This document shows positions 47,530 to 56,837 of a DNA stretch of 64,000 bases, piece by piece; the first letter of the stretch is position 1, and the number at the start of each line of letters is the position of its first letter. The notes beneath the pieces were generated by a model. It worked only from the letters and a program-made list of their open reading frames with translations. It had not been told where the DNA came from and ran no database searches. A program made the position numbers and the translations under genes. The stretch lies in NCBI GenBank assembly GCA_934255485.1, contig CAKQOG010000003.1, forward strand, positions 42,634 through 106,633. The letters are read 5' to 3'. Origin of the DNA: an uncultured Prevotellamassilia sp. GTDB lineage: Bacteria; Bacteroidota; Bacteroidia; Bacteroidales; Bacteroidaceae.

Positions 47530-50170
47530 ATTTCGATACCAATAAGGTACGATTAAGACCTACTCTTTTGAATAATCTCTTCACTATTCGCTGATTTCAA
47601 TTCCAATAAGGTACGATTAAGACTGTTTGGTGATATTCAAACACCTAAGCTAAACAAATTTCAATTCCAATAAGGTACGATTAAGACGTATAAGATTTGC
47701 TCTGATATAGGTAATAAAATCCTATTTCAATTCCAATAAGGTACGATTAAGACATTTTGGAAGGCATCACTAATCTAAAATTTACAACAAATTTCAATTC
47801 CAATAAGGTACGATTAAGACCTGTCCGATTTGGTGAGAGACCTTTACTCGAGCAATAATTTCAATTCCAATAAGGTACGATTAAGACTATCAACACGTTG
47901 ATTATCAGCCAATTGTAGCTTATTTCAATTCCAATAAGGTACGATTAAGACATGTAGCATTCGGCGTGCATATCTGGTGCTATGCTGTATTTCAATTCCA
48001 ATAAGGTACGATTAAGACTGGAAACGTTCAAGCAGAAGATTTTGAAGCTGCAATTTCAATTCCAATAAGGTACGATTAAGACAATAAAGCTAACTATGCT
48101 GCTAATGCATCTATGCAATTTCAATTCCAATAAGGTACGATTAAGACGATCAACTTCCTCATAACCAAGACGATCATACTCATTTCAATTCCAATAAGGT
48201 ACGATTAAGACTCTGAGAGTTGCTTTGCTACTTCCTGCTTATGCTATTTCAATTCCAATAAGGTACGATTAAGACACCATCATCAATGCCGAGAGAACGA
48301 GGAAAAAGGATTTCAATTCCAATAAGGTACGATTAAGACGCACATTTCAATGTAAATGTTTCATCTCTTATGTCATTTCAATTCCAATAAGGTACGATTA
48401 AGACCCCGTTATGTCGTAGTGCTTTTCCAGCCATACGCGCATTTCAATTCCAATAAGGTACGATTAAGACAAGTTTACTTGCCCCGGCACCGACACAATG
48501 CGTATTTCAATTCCAATAAGGTACGATTAAGACGCCATATTTCGCTTATTTGCAAGCAGCACAACAAGATTTCAATTCCAATAAGGTACGATTAAGACTC
48601 TAAATCTACCGCCGTTTTCTCCAGCTCCTTATCTATTTCAATTCCAATAAGGTACGATTAAGACCCGAAAATGATTTCAAGCATTGCTTTCTGCTCATCA
48701 GATTTCAATTCCAATAAGGTACGATTAAGACGGCTGAACTCTCTGCTCAACGTAATGCAGATGAAATTTCAATTCCAATAAGGTACGATTAAGACCCTAC
48801 CCTGCTTAACAATATCTTCACCATTCAGTGATTTCAATTCCAATAAGGTACGATTAAGACGCCATATTCTAATTTCGTCTGCAAATCATAATACAATTTC
48901 AATTCCAATAAGGTACGATTAAGACAGGAGAACTGAGAGGTGTGTTTACACCTGACGAGATTTCAATTCCAATAAGGTACGATTAAGACAGCGTACTCTG
49001 AATGGTCTGTGAAATATTGATTAATTTCAATTCCAATAAGGTACGATTAAGACCCCGCAGACTTCGTGCTGGTTTTCATCTTTGGCTTGAATTTCAATTC
49101 CAATAAGGTACGATTAAGACACTCTTCTTTCGTCTGCTAAGACTTCTGACACCTTATTTCAATTCCAATAAGGTACGATTAAGACTCATTTTTCAGTAGA
49201 TTTTTTCGCGTGCTATAATAGATTTCAATTCCAATAAGGTACGATTAAGACGTTACCCACCACCATATTGCCCACATTACCAATAGAAATTTCAATTCCA
49301 ATAAGGTACGATTAAGACATGAAGTTAAACGTGCTCAACGTGATAGTATTAATGCATTTCAATTCCAATAAGGTACGATTAAGACGTTTTAAAACTAATA
49401 GCCTACCCACTCCAGCGAGACATTTCAATTCCAATAAGGTACGATTAAGACTATATATGTGTGTGCTTGATATATATATATATATATTTCAATTCCAATA
49501 AGGTACGATTAAGACCGTAGAGAATATCTTAAACCAACTATTATAAGCCGATTTCAATTCCAATAAGGTACGATTAAGACAAACTCCTTACAATTTCTTT
49601 CAATCTAGCCTGTTATTTCAATTCCAATAAGGTACGATTAAGACACCGATCAATTTTATAACATTGTATCGTTTAACACGCATTTCAATTCCAATAAGGT
49701 ACGATTAAGACTAAGTTCCTAACCTTGTTTTAATCTCTGTCTATTATTTCAATTCCAATAAGGTACGATTAAGACCTTAAATTTCTTTCTGTTTAGTTTT
49801 TTTTATTATTAATTTCAATTCCAATAAGGTACGATTAAGACCTGGATGCGTTAGACCCCTCCTCGCTTTCTAAATTTTATTTCAATTCCAATAAGGTACG
49901 ATTAAGACCCTACCTCCTTTTATTTATTTCATCCTCTGTCTTTTATTTCAATTCCAATAAGGTACGATTAAGACTTTGTAGTCCCAGGCTTAAATCGGTT
50001 GTTGCCTCCTATTTCAATTCCAATAAGGTACGATTAAGACTCCTCCACATGTGCCACAAGTCCCGAAACATTGCAAATTTCAATTCCAATAAGGTACGAT
50101 TAAGACATTCAAACAGCGAAGACAGATCAAACTTAAACACATTTCAATTCCAATAAGGTACGATTAAGAC
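47530..50170 (-). CRISPR. CRISPR array, 41 repeats of 30 bp and 40 spacers
   Basis: Counted directly: repeats start at 47530, 47594, 47658 and so on to 50141, with spacers of 33-37 bp. In the transcribed (minus) sense the repeat begins GTCTTAATCG and ends GGAATTGAAAT, the ATTGAAAT handle typical of type I-B arrays. Forty repeats look identical. The one at 47530-47559 differs at two positions (G and A in its first 11 bases), as expected for the old trailer end. The leader is therefore at 50171-50433 beside cas2, and the newest spacer is 50107-50140. All spacers are distinct; two pairs are related (see findings). Confidence 0.98.
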
Positions 50171-50433
50171 CCCTTGAACGCAAGGTAGAGAAAGATAATG
50201 TTATTCAAGAGGTTTAATGTTGCAAAAGTAGTAAAAATGGTTGAAAAAAATGTCGATATAAAATACTAAAAAAAGGTTGGGAGAACGACATTACACTATT
50301 AATATTGAATATCAATGGTTTAGGTGGAATGGTCGCTATAGCATATTTGTATATGCTAGCAATGTCGTAGATATAGACAACTATGCGTTGGATGCAAATT
50401 ACTATGGGGAGAACAATATTTTGTGTAGCAAAA
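50171..50433 (-). promoter_or_regulatory. CRISPR leader and pre-crRNA promoter
   Basis: AT-rich non-coding sequence between cas2 and the first repeat. On the minus strand TACTTTTG (50230-50223) matches TAnnTTTG and would start the transcript about 45 nt before the first repeat. A small hairpin CCTTG/CAAGG (50172-50176, 50181-50185) touches the array edge, where integration factors would act. No -33 box is clear. Confidence 0.65.
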
Positions 50434-50697
50434 TTACAAAAAGTTGTCAACATCCATACGTTCTTTACCTATTATCTGTTTGCTCATATTATAATCCATC
50501 TTATTTGTGAAAAGTATGACACTATCTTCTTTTGTGTCGATAAGGGACTTTATTTTTATTGTTAGTTCTTGCAACTTGCTATTTGTCAAATCTCCTTCGA
50601 ACACCGAATTTTGAATCCAATTTAAATATTGACGGCATAGCTTTAGCATTTTGCCAACACGTTTTTCGCCAATGTCGTAGACTAGAATTACATACAT
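50434..50697 (-). CDS. cas2: CRISPR adaptation protein Cas2
   Basis: An 87-aa ferredoxin-fold protein that dimerises and bridges Cas1 in the spacer-integration complex. The start YVILVYDIGEKRVGKMLKLC includes the conserved first-strand Asp; FEGDLTNSKLQEL and a central VILFT strand follow. Length is normal for the family. It is 9 bp downstream of cas1 and is the last gene before the leader and array. Confidence 0.93.
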   Translation of the reverse strand: MYVILVYDIGEKRVGKMLKLCRQYLNWIQNSVFEGDLTNSKLQELTIKIKSLIDTKEDSVILFTNKMDYNMSKQIIGKERMDVDNFL

Positions 50698-50706
50698 TTT
50701 TATTAA

Positions 50707-51720
50707 TTACCAATACATCTTAAAAGGTTTGTATTCTTCAATATCCAATATATCTTTGAGTAGTTTGTAACATTCAAGCTTTATTAGATGTCGGTAGCTA
50801 ACATTACGTCCTAAAGATCTGTGCTTAAAGGTTTCGGTGTATCGTTCTTCTAAAGCTTTGACAAATGTCCTTTTTCCTTTATCTTTAAGCAAGCAACGAT
50901 TAAGTTTGTAATCAAAATCTTTTTCGGATAGTGCATGCTTGTTAAGCATTTTAAATATTACACGATCTACGATAATAGGTTTAAAAATCTCAGAGATGTC
51001 GAGGCATAGCGAATAGCGTCGTTCACCAGGTGTGTGTAAATAGCTAATTGTTGGATTAAGTTGTGTCTGATGTACAGCTCTTAAGGTTTCTGTATAACAC
51101 ATCATGTTACCAAATGAAATTAATGCATTCACTTCATTTAGTGGTGGTTGCTTAGATCGTCCATTCATTTTAAAATCAGCTAAAATAATGTCGAATGCAG
51201 AGTAATAAAGTTGGCGAATATTGCCTTCAATGCCCATAATCTCATCTACAGCTTTTGCCAAAGGTAATTTGTCTGCAAGTGCTTTGATAGAATCGATAAT
51301 AACTTGCAGATTTTTGCCTCTTCGGTTATAGTAGTTGAGGTTCATTGTCATATTCCATGCTGCTCCCTGAATAAATTTACAAGCATATCCCAATCTACGT
51401 TTACTGCTATTGTATGCTTTAACTTGTGCTAATAGAGCCTTGCCAGAAAGTAATCCATCGCGTGGCATGAAACTTCCCGTATAATTTTCATAATAATCAA
51501 AAAAATGTACGGGGACATCTTTTTGACCTAAGAAATTAAAAAGAGCACTATTGGCTCTTAAACTGCCAAAAGCATAAATTTCTGCGACATCTTCGATTGG
51601 GATAAATCGTGATTGTTGCTTGATTTCGTTCCCCTCGTCTTCTGCTACAGGTGTGAACTTCAATGTGTTATCTTTACGTTCAATAAATCCTGGATTAAAT
51701 ATGTAAAAACTTCTTTTCAT
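50707..51720 (-). CDS. cas1: CRISPR adaptation integrase Cas1
   Basis: A 337-aa integrase that inserts new spacers at the leader-repeat junction. The N-terminal beta domain (about 1-100) begins MKRSFYIFNPGFIERK. In the helical catalytic domain the acidic triad is covered by MGIEGNIRQLYY (Glu), SYLHTPGERRYSLCLD (His) and DISEIFKPII (Asp). I use the ATG at 51720, which overlaps the cas4 stop as ATGA; this coupling is typical and favours it over the start eight codons upstream. The I-B-like family is the closest in feel. Confidence 0.95.
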   Translation of the reverse strand: MKRSFYIFNPGFIERKDNTLKFTPVAEDEGNEIKQQSRFIPIEDVAEIYAFGSLRANSALFNFLGQKDVPVHFFDYYENYTGSFMPRDGLLSGKALLAQVKAYNSSKRRLGYACKFIQGAAWNMTMNLNYYNRRGKNLQVIIDSIKALADKLPLAKAVDEIMGIEGNIRQLYYSAFDIILADFKMNGRSKQPPLNEVNALISFGNMMCYTETLRAVHQTQLNPTISYLHTPGERRYSLCLDISEIFKPIIVDRVIFKMLNKHALSEKDFDYKLNRCLLKDKGKRTFVKALEERYTETFKHRSLGRNVSYRHLIKLECYKLLKDILDIEEYKPFKMYW

Positions 51721-52229
51721 TCTGTAATCTCTTGTATATGACAAAATTCATAGTAACTGCAATTTTTGCAAATGCTTTTTTTATCAATAGATGGGCATTC
51801 GGCTTGTAGTATAATACGCTCAATATCTTGCTGCATGATAATGATGTCTTCGCGATCTATGTCAGTAAGAATCACGTCTTTCGTTTTACGAAGTGTTGGG
51901 TATTCTAAAATACCTTTTACATTTTCTATGCCATGTTGTTCAAACACATATAGATAGTATTTTAACTGCCATTCATGCGCAGCTTCCATTTTATTAGACT
52001 TTTTTATTTCGTGTATAATATTGTTGCGAGCATCATAATAGTCTACCTTTATGCCATCAATTGCCACTTCTTCATAATGCGATGTACGTTGAGGATAGCT
52101 CGATTCATGAATCAATTTGCCTATATCCACTAATTCCGACTCATGTTCCATGTTTATGCTATTAGCAAAGAGCCATAGTTTTCGATGACAAATTTGATAA
52201 TAATTAAAATGTGTTCCTGTGATAACCAT
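51717..52229 (-). CDS. cas4: CRISPR adaptation nuclease Cas4
   Basis: A 170-aa RecB-like nuclease that trims prespacers and reads the PAM. The four Fe-S cysteines are visible: one in YYQICHRKLW (C14) and three in CKNCSYYEFC near the C terminus. The nuclease core has VDIGKLIHESSY, VDYYDARNNIIHEIKKS (metal-binding Asp and Glu with the catalytic Lys) and HEWQLKYYLYVF. Length is normal. It is 69 bp after cas7, with a terminator in the gap, and is coupled to cas1 by overlap. Confidence 0.95.
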   Translation of the reverse strand: MVITGTHFNYYQICHRKLWLFANSINMEHESELVDIGKLIHESSYPQRTSHYEEVAIDGIKVDYYDARNNIIHEIKKSNKMEAAHEWQLKYYLYVFEQHGIENVKGILEYPTLRKTKDVILTDIDREDIIIMQQDIERIILQAECPSIDKKSICKNCSYYEFCHIQEITE

Positions 52230-52248
52230 ACATAATTGATAAAGGAAA

Positions 52249-52285
52249 AAATCTCATACGCTGCATGAGTTAGCGTATGAGATTT
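52249..52285 (-). terminator. Intrinsic terminator between cas7 and cas4
   Basis: On the minus strand the arms AAATCTCATACGC and GCGTATGAGATTT (13-bp perfect stem, 11-nt loop, 52285-52249) are followed by a T-rich run (52251-52246). It starts 14 nt after the cas7 stop and ends about 20 nt before the cas4 ATG. No promoter box is seen in the remaining gap, so cas4-cas1-cas2 would depend on read-through. Confidence 0.75.
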
Positions 52286-52298
52286 AATCAGATTTTTA

Positions 52299-53363
52299 TT
52301 ACAACTGATGTTCGTAGTCAAAACTCATCATACGATCTATCAAATATTGTTTAGCTTGTTGCAAAGCGTCAGCACTCTCCCCTTCGGTAACAACGTATCC
52401 AGCACAAGGCAGTGTAATAAACGTTTTTGCTCCTTCCACATTGTCTATGATAGGTTTTGCTTTAGGATGTTCACCACCATCATCTACCAATTTAGCACGA
52501 ATAGCAGCAGCTAAGGTATTGGCATTGTCGCTAATGGCTACTGCTAAAGTTTCCATCAAACTGAATGTGCGTGCTTGGTTTGAAGTGATATGCCAATCAA
52601 TCAATGCATCTGCAATGGCAGGAATAATCTTTTTGCGCTCATCGGCAGGCATGATAAGGCATTCGCCAAATACGTTCTTGCTCAATGTCCATCCTTTATT
52701 TTGTAGTTGTTCCAAAAGTTCTTGGTTCACTTCAGGCTCAAGTTTGTTAGTAGAAACACAGAATAGACGGCGCAAGTCAATAGCAACATCGTATACAAAT
52801 AGACCTGTTGCACGGGTATTGTCTGGAATCCATTTACGTAGCAAACTACGGTCGTTGTTTCCAAGTAGTTGTTCTATTTGTTGTTCGCTTAGTTCATTAC
52901 CATCAGCATCGCGCACAATAACTTTATGCACATCTGGGCGGTCTGAACGATCAAAAGAAGCAGATTCCTTTGGCAAAGATGCCAATAAAGGATGCAGCGG
53001 GGTCATGGCAGAAATGCAGAAAGGGCTTCTACGCTTTACGGCTTTTTCTTTTCCGCCCTTAGGTGTTCTCATCCAACCACCTAATAGTTGATCCACGTAA
53101 AGAGGATTACAAAGCGACATTACTTCGCTTTGTTTAAGCGCCTTCTTCTTGTCTACATCGGAATAAAATTCGATTGGAGCAGGCTCTACGTTAAGCACAT
53201 CTGTAATTGACTCCATGATAGAACGCTTAACTTGTTGTCCACTTGAATAAGGCATACGCACGCCAAATTGTGGGTCATAAAAGTTTTTCTGACCATTTTC
53301 AACACAGAAAACGGTAAAGTTTGCATGCTTTAAACCACGCAAATAGATAAAAGGATTGTTCAT
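52299..53363 (-). CDS. cas7: CRISPR Cascade backbone protein Cas7
   Basis: A 354-aa RNA-recognition-fold protein expected to coat the crRNA in the Cascade complex. It begins NPFIYLRGLKHANFTVFCV, the usual first strand and helix. RMPYSSGQQVKRSIMESI is the DevR-type nucleic-acid-facing segment, and SPFCISAMTPLHPLLA and ATGLFVYDVAIDLRRL are strand-rich. The family is Cas7/Cst2-like by pattern, not proven by search. It is 12 bp downstream of the large-subunit candidate. Confidence 0.85.
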   Translation of the reverse strand: MNNPFIYLRGLKHANFTVFCVENGQKNFYDPQFGVRMPYSSGQQVKRSIMESITDVLNVEPAPIEFYSDVDKKKALKQSEVMSLCNPLYVDQLLGGWMRTPKGGKEKAVKRRSPFCISAMTPLHPLLASLPKESASFDRSDRPDVHKVIVRDADGNELSEQQIEQLLGNNDRSLLRKWIPDNTRATGLFVYDVAIDLRRLFCVSTNKLEPEVNQELLEQLQNKGWTLSKNVFGECLIMPADERKKIIPAIADALIDWHITSNQARTFSLMETLAVAISDNANTLAAAIRAKLVDDGGEHPKAKPIIDNVEGAKTFITLPCAGYVVTEGESADALQQAKQYLIDRMMSFDYEHQL

Positions 53364-53375
53364 AAATGAATAGAA

Positions 53376-54683
53376 TTAATCGTTAGTAGCATATTGAAAA
53401 CGTAGCAAGGTTAAGAAGTAAGGCACGTTGTCGTTGGGCATATTGTGAATATCCCTAACAATGTCTGTTAGAGTCTTCTTATCACTCACTAAGGGTACGA
53501 TTTCTGTAATGCAGTTAATAAACTGTTTTTTGTTAGTTGAGCCAAGCACATTGTTTACCAAGTTCTTGGACTTTGTGCTGATTTCTTTAGACTTATCCGT
53601 AGAAGCCTCCATCAGCAAATGTGCCAATTGTTGGGATTTATCCCATAAAGCATCGTTGTTAAGCATAGCTAATAACCAGGTTTTATATACGTTATAATTA
53701 ATTGTTTGTTCTTCATTCTTAGCTGTCTTAGGCATTGTTCCTCTTGTTATATAAGGTCTAAGTCCCTTAGGTTCCATAGCCTCTACGCCTATCACCCCTT
53801 TTGTACAGGCCGTGCGAAAGCCAAAGGCTGTACCCCAAAGACCATCTACATTTTGTTTGCCCTTTATATTTGCAAAAAGTTGTTTATAAAGTTGCCTTGG
53901 CTTACGAATTTTATCTAATTCAAAAGGAATGAAACCTATTGTAGTATTGGTTTGCCCAATGCTATAGATAGCTCCCATAAGTTGTTTTGCTTTGTCCTTT
54001 TGTGCCAATTTGACAAGAACATCTGTCCAATTCAAAGTTTCGATATTCAGTATGCCATCTTTATTCTGCGTAAAAACATCAAGTCCTTGAATAGGATTAC
54101 TCTCATCATACATGTCATCATTGTAGTAATGTGATAACCATTTCCCGTTCCAAGTGTTTATTTGATTTCCTTTGGCATTTTGAGTATTATCTAACATTAG
54201 CCTATAATACTTCCATCCTTTAAATACATCCATCAGAATACTTTTGTCACAAAACAAAATTGAGAACCCACCTTGAACGCCTACTCCTAGACCATCTCCT
54301 AACCATGAGAGAAAAACATCATCTTCTCTCAAGCTAAGATCCATATCCGTAACTTGTCCTGAAGTGGTAGCTAAGACATCAGCCGACGAAAAGCCTCTTG
54401 CAATACTCATATCAGGCTCACACTCATCTATCTTTGTCATAAGTTTAACAAAGCGTTGCTTGCGCTGTTCTGCAGTTTCGTAGGTTACAGAGCCTCTTAT
54501 CATTTTTTCCCAACTAAGTTTAGGATTTTCTAATGGTGAGTTACCGCCAGTCATCATATACTTATTATGGTCAAAGAACAAAGGATAGAATTTCTCTACA
54601 AAAAATGTGCGAGCATCATAGTTTGTTCCGTATGTTTCGTTGTAGATTTCAAGAAACATTCTTCCTATTGCTGTTGTTATCAT
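53376..54683 (-). CDS. Candidate Cascade large subunit (Cas8-like), divergent
   Basis: A 435-aa protein between cas3 and cas7, the position of Cas8 in many type I operons. Clear features are few: SVTYETAEQRKQRFVKLM, a Gly-rich FLSWLGDGLGVGVQGGF, YSIGQTNTTIGFIPFEL, and a C-terminal helical region (about 330-430), as many large subunits have. No zinc-finger cysteine set is seen. I do not recognise it as a standard Cas8b or Cas8a. It could be a diverged Cas8 or a Bacteroidetes-specific subunit; the position drives this call. The 3-bp spacing from cas3 implies coupling. Confidence 0.6.
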   Translation of the reverse strand: MITTAIGRMFLEIYNETYGTNYDARTFFVEKFYPLFFDHNKYMMTGGNSPLENPKLSWEKMIRGSVTYETAEQRKQRFVKLMTKIDECEPDMSIARGFSSADVLATTSGQVTDMDLSLREDDVFLSWLGDGLGVGVQGGFSILFCDKSILMDVFKGWKYYRLMLDNTQNAKGNQINTWNGKWLSHYYNDDMYDESNPIQGLDVFTQNKDGILNIETLNWTDVLVKLAQKDKAKQLMGAIYSIGQTNTTIGFIPFELDKIRKPRQLYKQLFANIKGKQNVDGLWGTAFGFRTACTKGVIGVEAMEPKGLRPYITRGTMPKTAKNEEQTINYNVYKTWLLAMLNNDALWDKSQQLAHLLMEASTDKSKEISTKSKNLVNNVLGSTNKKQFINCITEIVPLVSDKKTLTDIVRDIHNMPNDNVPYFLTLLRFQYATND

Positions 54684-54686
54684 ATT

Positions 54687-56834
54687 TCAAAGTATTTCAA
54701 AAGATTGGTAATTTTCAACTTTACACATATATGTGCTTAATCCCAAATTATCATTGTATGCACTATTAGGTATTATAAATGGTCGGCTGTGTCCAACTGC
54801 TATTTGTTCAAGATTGCGATAGGCTATTGAACGATAGCTCACAGGTATTTCGAGTTTGCTTCGTTCCACAACATTGCAATTGCAATATGTTTCTTTATCA
54901 CTTTCAGTAATACAAATAGCAGAGTTAATGTCTAAGGTATCAAGTAAAGCCGACTTTGCTTTGTTACACAGACATTGCAATTGCCACTTGCCATCTATAA
55001 ATGCAGCTCCGCTAAAGTCAATATTAGCGAACTCTATATCGGGATATACCATATTGATCATTTTTTGTACACTGGTTTCATAAAGAACTTCTCCATTATT
55101 TGGTAACACTTTAAAAGTTCTTTTTAAAACATCCAATGTATAAGGTAAAGCTTCTGTTTTATCAATTGGCGGTGCTAATACATACACAGGTTTAAAGTGA
55201 CCAATCGTCTCTGAAGTGCGTTTACGATTAATGCGTCCGAATCGCTGAATTAGAGCATCAATAGGTGCACACTCTGTTATCATCAAGTCGAAGTTGATGT
55301 CTAAGCTAACTTCTACCACTTGTGTAGATACAACAATACAGGGTTGTTGCTCTATTGTGTTGAAAACATTTATCAGTTCATGTTCCTTTTGGTTGCGGTC
55401 ACAACGTTTAAATCGACTATGTACAAGCATTTTGGTTACTTTGGGGAACTTTTCTTCTATTTGTCGATATACCCCTTGTGCGCGTTTCACTTGATTACAT
55501 ACTATCAATATTTTCTGTTTATTTTCAATAGCTTTTTCGATAATAGCATCCATTCCATCTTTGCACGGCAGTTTGTATATTTGGTGTCTATTGAAAGTAT
55601 TGAGAGTTTCTGCTGGCAATTTTACTTCATACACATTGTTTGTCCCACCGAGCAAAGCTAAAATTTTGTTGTATAGCATAGTTGGCATAGTTGCAGTACC
55701 AACATGTATGCGACAACCCAATGCTACAAGTATTTCTATAATACGTAGAACAATGGCTTGAATCGTATCAGAATAGGTGTGAATTTCATCAAGAATAACA
55801 TCACATCCACGCAGATCGAGTGCCATCGATTCATATCCTTTGATGCCAAAAACCATCGAAGCCATCTGGTGTGGAGTCATAATCTTAATAGAGGCTCCCA
55901 TCATGCGCTGCATGATTCGTTCTTCTAAATGCCCATCTTCAATCTTTAAACTTGAAGTGGCATGAAGCAGACGTATTTGTGCATTAGTATTAGCTAAATC
56001 ATGCTTTATTCGTTCGTACATAGCGTTTATAGATGCTTGAAAAGGAAGAGTATAGAACACGCGCCCTTTGCATCTACGCAGCAAAAAATCTGTTTTTCCT
56101 GCTCCAGTCGGAGCTGTTACCAAAGTATGTTGTTTCTCGTTTTCTGCAGAAATTTGCGACAATGGATAAAGTGAACTGCAACGATTGTAAAAACTCAAAT
56201 CTGGTAAGACAAAGAGTTTCTCTGTAGGTATTTGTTCTTCAGTCTCAAAAGCAGAAGTCATATGATCTGCCCCCATTAATAATCCACGCCATGCAGAACA
56301 ACCAATTCTTCGTTTAGCACAAAGATCTACCACATACTCGTAATTATCAATGGCTTCGTCCATAGAAATAGGATGAACAGACATGCCCAATGCACCAAGA
56401 ATATCTAATGCATCCTTACTCCATTCTTCAAAACCTTTTATATGTTCTTCAAAGCAATCTTCATTATAGTCATCTAAGTCTATAATACCTTTCCCTCCAA
56501 CATCGTTTCTCACAGATTTATGATGACCAATAACCATATCAATAACATTATCGCGATGCGATTTTTCAATTAAAGATACAAAAAGGATAGATGCTATTTC
56601 ATGCCGAAAAACGTAGCCCGGTTTCCGTTTATAATCTTTATCAAGAGTACGCTGAAACATAGGGCTTGCTTTTCCTATATCATGAAGCCACGCACCTTCT
56701 ATGGCAGTCTGCTTGTCAAGGTCTAAGTGGCTGGCCATAACAGCAGCTACCTCTGCAACGTTCTTGAGATGTTGAAAAAGCGTTATCCGCCCATGCTGTT
56801 CGCTCTTTGCTAATATTTCGGGGTGTTCAGACAT
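54687..56834 (-). CDS. cas3: CRISPR interference helicase-nuclease Cas3
   Basis: A 715-aa fusion of an HD nuclease and a superfamily 2 helicase that degrades the DNA strand opened by Cascade. HD motifs: H22, LHDIGKASP (HD at 51-52), VIGHHKS (104-105) and a later Asp near 190. Helicase motifs: Walker A APTGAGKT (241-248), DEIH (349-352), then VVEVSLDI and QRFGRINRKR as motifs V-VI. All are intact, so it should be active. Length is in the lower normal range. Confidence 0.95.
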   Translation of the reverse strand: MSEHPEILAKSEQHGRITLFQHLKNVAEVAAVMASHLDLDKQTAIEGAWLHDIGKASPMFQRTLDKDYKRKPGYVFRHEIASILFVSLIEKSHRDNVIDMVIGHHKSVRNDVGGKGIIDLDDYNEDCFEEHIKGFEEWSKDALDILGALGMSVHPISMDEAIDNYEYVVDLCAKRRIGCSAWRGLLMGADHMTSAFETEEQIPTEKLFVLPDLSFYNRCSSLYPLSQISAENEKQHTLVTAPTGAGKTDFLLRRCKGRVFYTLPFQASINAMYERIKHDLANTNAQIRLLHATSSLKIEDGHLEERIMQRMMGASIKIMTPHQMASMVFGIKGYESMALDLRGCDVILDEIHTYSDTIQAIVLRIIEILVALGCRIHVGTATMPTMLYNKILALLGGTNNVYEVKLPAETLNTFNRHQIYKLPCKDGMDAIIEKAIENKQKILIVCNQVKRAQGVYRQIEEKFPKVTKMLVHSRFKRCDRNQKEHELINVFNTIEQQPCIVVSTQVVEVSLDINFDLMITECAPIDALIQRFGRINRKRTSETIGHFKPVYVLAPPIDKTEALPYTLDVLKRTFKVLPNNGEVLYETSVQKMINMVYPDIEFANIDFSGAAFIDGKWQLQCLCNKAKSALLDTLDINSAICITESDKETYCNCNVVERSKLEIPVSYRSIAYRNLEQIAVGHSRPFIIPNSAYNDNLGLSTYMCKVENYQSFEIL

Positions 56835-56837
56835 TTT

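Noticed and set aside
48534..48895. Spacers 48534-48568 and 48861-48895 both start GCCATATT
   Set aside because: Only the first 8 bases and about 17 of 35 overall agree, and the open frames differ; not enough to call them related.
48732..49355. Spacers 48732-48765 and 49319-49355 share TGCTCAACGT
   Set aside because: A 10-base match among 780 spacer pairs is possible by chance, and flanking bases do not align.
48356..49501. ORFs of 60-79 aa inside the CRISPR array on the plus strand
   Set aside because: They are translations of repeated units (recurring HFNSNKVRLR) and have no independent support.
49842..50010. AGGAGG-like strings in young spacers 49842-49878 and 49975-50010 read as ribosome binding sites
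   Set aside because: Both have an open frame across the whole spacer (NLESEEGSNAS, GGNNRFKPGTT), so the purines are more likely coding.
52441..53091. 216-aa plus-strand ORF
   Set aside because: It lies wholly antisense to cas7, whose frame is clearly the coding one; the sequence is Ser-rich shadow translation.
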